From JBCBTJ01 sp039818665 (GTDB lineage: Bacteria > Pseudomonadota > Alphaproteobacteria > Caulobacterales > Hyphomonadaceae), in assembly GCA_039818665.1 (NCBI GenBank), contig JBCBTJ010000048.1:1-20996 (forward strand): a DNA stretch of 20,996 nucleotides, written 5' to 3'. Position numbers and translations under genes: made by a program. Positions 15,519-20,996 of this stretch are shown piece after piece. The notes under the pieces are model-generated. The model was not told the DNA's origin. It did no database searches and worked only from the letters and a program-made list of their open reading frames with translations. The first letter of the stretch is position 1. The number at the start of each line of letters is the position of its first letter.

Positions 15519-16598
15519 ATGGTCGACACGCCGCTCGGACCCTCTGTCTGGGCGGCGTCCGACGGTCGCGCCGGCAACGCGGCGCAGGTCCGCGCGGTCG
15601 TGCGCGCGCTTAGCGAGACGCAGCGTTGGATGCGCATCGCGCACATCAATGCGAAGGGCCACCGCGCCGATCCGATCACGCTGACCCCCAGCGCGCCTTG
15701 GACATGGCTGCCGCCCAATCTCTGGCCAAGTCCGCTCAGGTCGCTGCCAAAGAGCGAACGCGCCGTGTTCAAGCCGCCATGGCCCACGATCTGGATCAGC
15801 GCCGGGCGGCGCTCGGCGCCCTTCGCGGCGAAGGTGCGGACATGGTCGGGCGGCGAGACCCTTGTCGTCCACATCTTGGATCCGCGCATCCCGCCGGACG
15901 CATTCGATCTGGTTGTCGCCCCGAACCATGATGCGCTCGAAGGCTCGAACGTCGTGTCGACCCTCGGGGCGCCGGCGTATTTCGCGCCTGACGACATTGA
16001 AGACGCCGGCCTCGCCTTCGCCGACCTCGCCGACGAACCGGGACGCAAGGCCGTGGTCGTTCTGGGCGGCGATTCGAACACGCACAAATTCTCAACCGCT
16101 GCGGCCCAAACCCTGTCGGAGCGTCTTCGCGCGCTGTCGGGGCAGGGCTGGCGCCTGCGGATCACGGGCTCGCGCCGGACGCCCGTGCCGGTGCGCGCCC
16201 AGTTCCGCCAATTGGCCGACGATATCGGCGCGCAGTATTGGGACGGCCCGGCGGACGGGCCAAATCCCTACCTTGCCTGGCTGCTCTTTTCGGAAGCCGC
16301 CATCGTCACCGAGGACTCGGCCAATATGCTCTCCGATGCAGCCTATTTCGGCCTGCCCATCCATATGGCGAAGCTCGACGGCGGTTCGCCGAAATTCGAT
16401 CGGCTTCACCAAGGCTTCATCGATCGCGGCTGCGCCCGTTGGTTCGACGGCGCCTTGGAGGCTTGGAGCTATGAGCCGCTGCGCGAGGCCGACAAAGTGG
16501 CCGATGCGATTGTCGAATTGTTGATCCAACGGCGCGCACAGCCCGAAATGCCTGCGATCGCAGACGGGCCACGGCTGGGCGACTATGATCGACGTTAG
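15519..16598 (+). CDS. Mitochondrial fission ELM1-like family protein (GT-B-like fold)
   Basis: A 359-residue protein of the ELM1/DUF1022 family, named for a plant mitochondrial fission factor and common in alphaproteobacteria. The bacterial role is not settled. The opening VWAASDGRAGNAAQ, HILDPRIPPDAFDLVVAPNHD (about 118-138), VVLGGDSNTHKF (180-191), WRLRITGSRRTP and VTEDSANMLSDAAYFGLPIHM (263-283) are the conserved family blocks. Their order resembles a GT-B glycosyltransferase-like two-domain fold, so sugar or nucleotide-sugar binding is possible. There is no signal peptide or membrane helix. It starts 2 bp after greA with a GGAG inside the greA end, indicating translational coupling. Confidence 0.88.
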   Translation: MVDTPLGPSVWAASDGRAGNAAQVRAVVRALSETQRWMRIAHINAKGHRADPITLTPSAPWTWLPPNLWPSPLRSLPKSERAVFKPPWPTIWISAGRRSAPFAAKVRTWSGGETLVVHILDPRIPPDAFDLVVAPNHDALEGSNVVSTLGAPAYFAPDDIEDAGLAFADLADEPGRKAVVVLGGDSNTHKFSTAAAQTLSERLRALSGQGWRLRITGSRRTPVPVRAQFRQLADDIGAQYWDGPADGPNPYLAWLLFSEAAIVTEDSANMLSDAAYFGLPIHMAKLDGGSPKFDRLHQGFIDRGCARWFDGALEAWSYEPLREADKVADAIVELLIQRRAQPEMPAIADGPRLGDYDRR

Positions 16599-16682
16599 AT
16601 CGCGCTACGCTATCACATTTCTTATGCCATTGTTTTTAAAGCTTTTGTTTGACCTCGCAGCGGCTCACCCCATGTCCTCGCC

Positions 16683-17594
16683 ATGAGCGGTCATCATCAT
16701 CACGACCATGCCGGCGGGCACGGCGAGGACGCGCGCCGCCGCGTCGCCGCCGCGGCGATACTGACCTTCCTTTTCATGATCGCCGAAGTCATCGGCGGCG
16801 TGATTTCAGGGTCCTTGGCCTTGCTCGCCGATGCCGCCCATATGCTCACAGACGCTGGCGCGCTGGGCCTGGCTTGGCTTGGCTACAAGCTCGCCGAGCG
16901 CCCCGCGGACGAAACCCGTAGCTATGGGTTCGATCGCCTCCGCATACTTGCGGCGTTCACCAATGGCGTCGCGCTGATCGCCTTGGCGATTTGGATCGTC
17001 GCCGAAGCCGTGCAGCGGCTGTTCGCGCCCCAGCCTGTTATGGGCGGGGTGTTGCTCGGGGTGGCGATCGCCGGCCTGCTGGTGAACCTCATCGCGTTCG
17101 CCATTCTGCATCGCGGATCGAGCCATGATCTCAACCTCCAGGGGGCGCTTTGGCATGTGGCGGGCGATCTGCTTGGGTCGCTCGCTGCAATCCTCGCTGC
17201 GGTTGTCATACTGACGACCGGCTGGACCGCCATCGACCCTTTGCTGTCGCTTCTTGTTGCGGGTCTCGTCGCTTTTGGCGGTGTCGGCATTGCGCGCCGA
17301 TCCGGCCACATTCTGCTTCAGGCCGCGCCTCGCGGGCTCTCGTCCGACAAGATCGCCGCAGACCTTATGGCCCATGTGTCCGGCCTCGCCGCCGTCGGTC
17401 ACATTCACGCCTGGGCGCATACGGAAACCCGGCCCATGGTGACCCTCGAAGCCCGCGCTGCGGCGGGGGCGTGCCCTGAAACCCTGAGACTGGCGGTAAA
17501 ACGGCGCCTGGCCGAGGCCTTTGATGTGTCTCACGCGACCGTCGAGGTCGAGTCTGAGCGCCTGGACGCCACGCGCGAAGGCGTGAAGCGCTAA
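16683..17594 (+). CDS. Cation diffusion facilitator, zinc-type (CzcD/ZitB-like)
   Basis: A 303-residue inner-membrane antiporter that exports Zn(II) or similar divalent metals in exchange for protons. The His-rich N-terminus (SGHHHHDHAGGHG) is typical of zinc CDFs. Six helices are seen between about residues 20 and 205. The intramembrane metal site is formed by D50-x-x-H53-x-x-x-D57 (ADAAHMLTD) in helix 2 and H158/D162 (HVAGDLLGS) in helix 5; an HD-HD arrangement favours zinc over manganese or iron. The cytosolic domain (210-303) contains HIHAWAHT. The upstream gap (16599-16682) is AT-rich with a small AAAGCTTT palindrome at 16638-16645, but I cannot assign a promoter or metal operator. The ribosome site is weak. 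Confidence 0.92.
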   Translation: MSGHHHHDHAGGHGEDARRRVAAAAILTFLFMIAEVIGGVISGSLALLADAAHMLTDAGALGLAWLGYKLAERPADETRSYGFDRLRILAAFTNGVALIALAIWIVAEAVQRLFAPQPVMGGVLLGVAIAGLLVNLIAFAILHRGSSHDLNLQGALWHVAGDLLGSLAAILAAVVILTTGWTAIDPLLSLLVAGLVAFGGVGIARRSGHILLQAAPRGLSSDKIAADLMAHVSGLAAVGHIHAWAHTETRPMVTLEARAAAGACPETLRLAVKRRLAEAFDVSHATVEVESERLDATREGVKR

Positions 17595-17681
17595 GGGGCT
17601 TTAACTCGCCGCCTGCCGACCCCATACATGTCGCCAACCAATGCGACCGGGGCCGCCCATCCGCCCCGCAAGGAGGCCCTT

Positions 17682-18650
17682 ATGGCCGATACACGCCATT
17701 CTGAAGTGCTTATCATCGGATCCGGGCCGGCTGGCTGGACTGCGGCCGTTTACGCCGCCCGGGCCCTGCGCAAGCCGTTGGTCGTGACGGGGCTTCAACC
17801 CGGCGGCCAGCTCACCATCACCACCGAAGTGGAGAACTATCCGGGCTTCACGGAGATCCAGGGCCCCGATCTCATGGTGAAAATGCGCGAGCACGCCGAA
17901 GCCATGGGCGCGGAGGTGGCCGAAGACCATATCTCCGAAGTCGACTTCGCCGTCCGGCCGTTTCGCGCCGTGGGCGAGAGTGGGACGGTCTATACGGCCG
18001 ATGCCGTTGTCATCTCCACCGGCGCCCAGGCGAAATGGCTCGGCCTGCCGAGCGAAGACAAATTCAAAGGTTTCGGCGTCTCCGCCTGCGCGACGTGCGA
18101 CGGGTTTTTCTATCGTGAGAAAGAAGTGATCGTCGTCGGCGGCGGCAATACCGCGGCCGAAGAAGCGCTCTTCCTCACCAATTTCGCCACCAAGGTGACG
18201 CTCGTCCATCGCCGCGACAGCTTGCGCGCTGAGAAGATCCTGCAGCAGCGTCTTATGAACCATCCGAAGGTCGAGTTTCTCTGGGACACCGTGATCGAAG
18301 AGGTTGTCGGCGACGAGAACCCGCTCGGCGTCACGGGCGTGAAGCTCAAAAACGTCAAGACGGGCGGCACCTTCGAGCGCGCAGCCCATGGCGTGTTCAT
18401 CGCCATCGGTCACGCGCCCTCGACCGAGCTGTTCGTCGGCAAGCTCGACATGAAGCCGAACGGCTATCTGATCACGGCTCCGGATTCGACGGCGACGAAC
18501 ATACCGGGCGTATACGCCGCCGGCGATGTGACGGACGAGACCTTCCGCCAAGCCGTCACGGCGGCCGGCATGGGCTGCATGGCGGCGCTGGAGGCGGAGA
18601 AATTCCTCGATGAAGTAAAAGCCGACGCCGAGCTTCAGGCCGCCGAATAG
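17682..18650 (+). CDS. trxB: Thioredoxin-disulfide reductase
   Basis: A 322-residue flavoenzyme that uses NADPH to reduce thioredoxin in the cytosol. It shows the FAD-binding GSGPAG (13-18), the redox-active CATC (C136-C139) in SACATCDGFF, the NADPH-binding GGGNTAAE and HRRDSLRAE, and the C-terminal FAD motif VYAAGDVTDETFRQAVTAAGMG. ATG at 17682 is chosen because AAGGAGG lies 5 bp upstream and the protein then matches the family length; an ATG 54 bases upstream lacks such a site. It follows the CDF gene by 87 bp and may have its own promoter. Its stop lies 4 bp from the convergent TPR gene stop. Confidence 0.96.
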   Translation: MADTRHSEVLIIGSGPAGWTAAVYAARALRKPLVVTGLQPGGQLTITTEVENYPGFTEIQGPDLMVKMREHAEAMGAEVAEDHISEVDFAVRPFRAVGESGTVYTADAVVISTGAQAKWLGLPSEDKFKGFGVSACATCDGFFYREKEVIVVGGGNTAAEEALFLTNFATKVTLVHRRDSLRAEKILQQRLMNHPKVEFLWDTVIEEVVGDENPLGVTGVKLKNVKTGGTFERAAHGVFIAIGHAPSTELFVGKLDMKPNGYLITAPDSTATNIPGVYAAGDVTDETFRQAVTAAGMGCMAALEAEKFLDEVKADAELQAAE

Positions 18651-18654
18651 TCCG

Positions 18655-19419
18655 CTACAGCATGCCCTCGGCGAGCGAGGCGACGGACTTCGGCTTCATG
18701 GTCTGAAGCGCTTCGGCGAGCACGATGGCGCGCGACTGCATGATCCGCTCCAGCTCGTCGTCGACGCTTGCATTGATTGAGGCCCGCAGGGCGGCGTTGA
18801 TGGCCTCGCGGTTCTTCTTCGGCTTGTGCGCGGCCAAGGCGCGGGCGTATTGCCAATGCAGGGAGGCGTCGTCCGGCGTGGCCGCGGCGGCGATCTCGTA
18901 GTGGCGGCGGGCCTGCTTCAGGCTCGCGCCCATGACCACCCCGCCGAGGCGGCCGCCGCGGCGCAGGACCTCGATGTTCCAAATCGCGAGCACGGCGTGG
19001 GCGTAGGGATTGTCGGCGTCGTCTTCGACCACCGACTCAGCCAGTTCTTTGGCCACGTCGCCATGGCCGGACTTGCGCGCCTCGGAGGTCGAGAGCGGGC
19101 GGGCCTGCAGCGAGAGCGAGATGGCGAGCTGCAGTCGGCCCTCGATATGATCCGGATCCAGCGCCAGGGCGGCGCGGGCGCGCGCTTCGGCGGCTTTGAG
19201 ATGCTCGTGCCTCGGTTCGGTGTCGCCTGTCATGCACCCGGCGAGAATGGCGCGGGCCGCGAAGGCGTGGTGATCGGCGTCGTCGGCCGCGTCGGCGTGT
19301 TCGGCGGCGTCTTGGAATCGGCCTTCGGCGAAGGCTTCCAAAGCCTCCGGCCCGGCCGCGTGCGCGGCCGGCGCGGCCATCAGAAAAAGGGCGGCGATGT
19401 GTTTCACGCGTAGCAACAT
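18655..19419 (-). CDS. Exported TPR-like repeat protein, function unknown
   Basis: A 254-residue protein with a signal peptide (MLLRVKHIAALFLMAAPAAHA, cleavage after AHA). The mature part is helical and Ala-rich with TPR-like pairs: EALEAFAEGRFQDAAEHADAAD, AEARARAALALDPDHIEGRLQLAIS, AKELAESVVEDDADNPYAHAVLAIWN and ARRHYEIAAAATPDDASLHWQYARAL. Such repeats usually bind other proteins; no enzymatic motif is present. RRGGRLGGVVMGASLKQAR may interrupt the repeats as a loop. The start at 19419 is chosen for the signal peptide; an ATG at 19437 would add six residues. A periplasmic scaffold role is an inference. Confidence 0.75.
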   Translation of the reverse strand: MLLRVKHIAALFLMAAPAAHAAGPEALEAFAEGRFQDAAEHADAADDADHHAFAARAILAGCMTGDTEPRHEHLKAAEARARAALALDPDHIEGRLQLAISLSLQARPLSTSEARKSGHGDVAKELAESVVEDDADNPYAHAVLAIWNIEVLRRGGRLGGVVMGASLKQARRHYEIAAAATPDDASLHWQYARALAAHKPKKNREAINAALRASINASVDDELERIMQSRAIVLAEALQTMKPKSVASLAEGML

Positions 19420-19449
19420 AGCCGCATTCGACCCCATCGCCTATTAAGC

Positions 19450-19455
19450 TATGCT
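19450..19455 (+). promoter_or_regulatory. Possible -10 box, leaderless start of flavoprotein gene
   Basis: TATGCT lies six bases before the ATG at 19462, in a divergent gap of only 42 bp that has no visible ribosome site. This suggests a leaderless mRNA. No good -35 box is seen at 17 bp. Confidence 0.3.
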
Positions 19456-19461
19456 GAACTC

Positions 19462-20601
19462 ATGGAGCTTTTTTCAGTCAATTCTGTTGTGATCGGAGCC
19501 GGCGTCGTAGGTCTCGCCTGCGCCCGCGCGCTCGCCATGCAGGGGCGCGACGTGGTGGTGTTGGAAGCCGAACCTCTGATCGCCAGCCACACATCCTCAC
19601 GCAACTCCGAGGTGATTCACGCCGGGCTGTATTACGCCGAGGGCTCCAACAAAGCGCGCTTTTGCGTCGCCGGGCGCCGGATGCTTCGGACCTATCTCGA
19701 GGCCCATGGCGTGGATGTGAACCCTTGCGGAAAGCTCGTGGTCGCCCTGGATACTGGCGAGGCCGACGCGCTCGCGGCGCTCAAGGGCAAGGCCGAACGC
19801 AACGGCGTCGAACAGCTCCGCCTGCTGACCGGCGCGGAGGCGCGGGCGATGGAGCCGGCGCTCTCCCCCAATGTCAGCGCCGCGCTGCACTCGCCCGTCT
19901 CCGCCGTGTTCGACAGCCACGCTTATTTCCTCGCCCTACAGGGCGAGCTCGAGGACCGCGGCGGCATGATCGCGTTTCAGACGCCCGTGGAGGCGGGGGA
20001 GGCGGGCGCGGGCGGGATCGAGCTTCTCTGCGGCGACACGCGCGTGACCGCGCAGACTGTGGTCAACGCCGCCGGCCACGCCGCGATCGATGTGGCGCGC
20101 CGGATCGACGGGCCTCACCAAGCGGGCTTGCCGACGCCGCGGTTCTTGAAAGGCTCTTACTTCACGATCTCCGGCAAGACGCCCTTCTCGCGCCTCATCT
20201 ACCCCATGCCCGGAACGTCCAGCCTCGGCCTCCACCTCACGGTCGACCTCGCCGGCCGGGGCAAGCTCGGCCCCGACGCCGAATGGCTGCCCGAAGACGC
20301 GCGCCCGCCTTTCGACTATCGCGTCGATCCCGCCCGGGCCGAGCATTTCTATGCAGCCGTCCGCCGCTACTGGCCGGATTTGCCCGATGGGGCGCTCGCC
20401 CCGGACTATGCCGGCGTCCGGCCGAAACTGGTCGGCCCAGGCGAGCCGTCGGGCGATTTCCGCATCGAGCGCGTCGATCTCGGCGGCGACGCGGCGCTGA
20501 TCAATCTGTTCGGCATTGAAAGCCCGGGGCTCACCTCTTCGCTGGCGATCGCCGACCATGTCGCCGAGCTCGCGGCCGAGCCTGCTTGCGCGCCGGGGTG
20601 A
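19462..20601 (+). CDS. FAD-dependent oxidoreductase, L-2-hydroxyglutarate oxidase/dehydrogenase-like
   Basis: A 379-residue DAO-superfamily flavoprotein. GAGVVG (12-17) with VVVLEAEP forms the FAD-binding Rossmann motif. SRNSEVIHAGLYY (about 46-58) followed by GSNKARFCVAGRRML is the block typical of L-2-hydroxyglutarate dehydrogenases (LhgO/L2HGDH), which oxidise L-2-hydroxyglutarate to 2-oxoglutarate and pass electrons to the respiratory chain. FLKGSYFTISGKTPFSRLIYPMP and LGLHLTVDLAG near the middle, and LINLFGIESPGLTSSLAIA at the end, also fit. The length (about 380) is a little short of E. coli LhgO (about 420). The substrate is not certain; other 2-hydroxyacid or amino-acid oxidases of the family are alternatives. 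Confidence 0.85.
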   Translation: MELFSVNSVVIGAGVVGLACARALAMQGRDVVVLEAEPLIASHTSSRNSEVIHAGLYYAEGSNKARFCVAGRRMLRTYLEAHGVDVNPCGKLVVALDTGEADALAALKGKAERNGVEQLRLLTGAEARAMEPALSPNVSAALHSPVSAVFDSHAYFLALQGELEDRGGMIAFQTPVEAGEAGAGGIELLCGDTRVTAQTVVNAAGHAAIDVARRIDGPHQAGLPTPRFLKGSYFTISGKTPFSRLIYPMPGTSSLGLHLTVDLAGRGKLGPDAEWLPEDARPPFDYRVDPARAEHFYAAVRRYWPDLPDGALAPDYAGVRPKLVGPGEPSGDFRIERVDLGGDAALINLFGIESPGLTSSLAIADHVAELAAEPACAPG

Positions 20602-20614
20602 GCGACCTTATACA
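20586..20614 (+). promoter_or_regulatory. Possible tRNA promoter
   Basis: TTGCGC (20586-20591) and TATACA (20609-20614) are 17 bp apart, each matching four of six consensus bases. Transcription would start near 20621, about 14 bases before the tRNA. The -35 box lies in the last codons of the flavoprotein gene. Confidence 0.4.
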
Positions 20615-20634
20615 GCGGCCTCTTGACTGGTCCC

Positions 20635-20711
20635 GGTTGGGTAGCTCAGCTGGTTAGAGCGCCGGACTCATAATCCGGAGGTCGGGAGTTCAAGTCTCCC
20701 CCCAACCACCA
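20635..20711 (+). tRNA. tRNA with CAT anticodon, probably elongator tRNA-Met
   Basis: A complete 77-nt cloverleaf. The acceptor stem GGTTGGG pairs with CCCAACC (20701-20707), followed by A and an encoded CCA. The D arm contains AGCTCAGCTGGTTAGAGC. The anticodon stem CCGGA/TCCGG (20662-20666 and 20674-20678) encloses the loop CTCATAA with CAT at 20669-20671. The T arm is GGGAG-TTCAAGT-CTCCC. The G1-C72 pair excludes an initiator tRNA. Elongator Met is favoured because the C4-G69/C5-G68 pairs used for lysidine tRNA-Ile recognition in E. coli are absent (here T4-A69, G5-C68), but tRNA-Ile(CAT) is not fully excluded. Confidence 0.95.
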
Positions 20712-20996
20712 TTCGTTTCCGTTTCGTGTTCGGCGGCTGTGAGTCCTTCGTTTTGCTCGCCGCTGTTTCGGGCTTCGCCCGAGCGGCTGCGCCGGCGCGT
20801 CCTTTGTTTGCTCGCGGCTGTTCGGCGCTCGCGCGCCGGCCGCTGCGCCTGCGCGGTCGCTTGTGGGGGGCTTTGCGTCGCGGGCTTTGGAACCCTCACC
20901 TCCCATTCCCCGCTGGCGCGGCGAACGGGTCCCTCCTCTCCCCGAGGGAGAGGGGTTTGGCGCGGATTTCGGGGCCTGGTCCCAGCACCTCTCCCG
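20712..20996. repeat. Non-coding tail with palindromic intergenic repeat at the window end
   Basis: No gene is supported here. From about 20890 the sequence becomes a C/T- and G-rich stretch containing the perfect inverted repeat CCTCTCCC-CGA-GGGAGAGG (20935-20953), with related pieces CACCTCCC (20898-20905) and CACCTCTCCC (20986-20995). It resembles the dispersed palindromic intergenic repeats of alphaproteobacterial genomes and probably continues beyond the window. The first part (20712-20890) has several short GC-rich inverted repeats but no clear T-rich terminator for the tRNA. Confidence 0.45.

Noticed and set aside
20646..20906. Minus-strand reading frame ending in GGDLNSRPPDYESGALTS
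   Set aside because: This is the well-known false protein read from the antisense strand of a tRNA gene; the region is the tRNA plus non-coding tail.

Overview
The window looks like ordinary chromosome from a GC-rich alphaproteobacterium, probably in or near the Caulobacterales/Hyphomonadaceae/Parvularculaceae. That placement is an inference. It rests on codon use, AAGG/GGAG ribosome sites, short or leaderless promoters, and gene families frequent in that class: ELM1-like protein, CGFS glutaredoxin, DUF427, head-GIN (DUF2807) proteins and carB next to greA. No integrase, transposase, phage gene, CRISPR array or plasmid gene was seen.

Layout. Bases 1-2580 are all on the plus strand: the end of a haloalkane dehalogenase, a four-helix membrane protein behind a promoter with a palindromic operator, a class III-like PPK2 polyphosphate kinase, and a TIR protein with a C-terminal PH-like domain. 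Bases 2577-4080 on the minus strand are two tandem serine-rich beta-solenoid (DUF2807) secreted proteins. They are transcribed divergently from a small lipoprotein (4173-4553), and the gap between them carries a duplicated palindromic operator. Bases 4658-9490 on the minus strand form a closely spaced run: YcbL-like metallo-hydrolase, radical SAM/SPASM protein, monothiol glutaredoxin, DUF427 protein (TTG start overlapping the glutaredoxin stop), a two-domain Ig-like protein without a signal peptide, and rimO. A plus-strand M48 metalloprotease follows at 9601-10518.

Bases 10663-11612 on the minus strand hold an ArsR-type regulator and a multi-pass membrane protein that together resemble SdpR/SdpI. 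The promoter contains an 18-bp near-palindrome and appears to give a leaderless mRNA. Divergent from it is carB (11696-14974), followed by greA and an ELM1-like gene 2 bp downstream of greA, then a zinc-type CDF transporter and trxB. The right end has a minus-strand TPR protein, a divergent L-2-hydroxyglutarate-oxidase-like flavoprotein, a CAT-anticodon tRNA, and a non-coding tail that runs into a palindromic intergenic repeat.

Functionally, most genes are housekeeping: pyrimidine/arginine precursor supply, transcript cleavage, ribosomal S12 modification, Fe-S and thiol redox, envelope proteolysis and metal efflux. The less ordinary pieces are the TIR/PH-like protein, the SdpRI-like pair without a visible toxin, the serine-ladder solenoid pair with its shared control region, the Ig-like protein and the uncharacterised radical SAM enzyme. 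I did not find convincing evidence for a multi-gene defence or biosynthetic system in this window.
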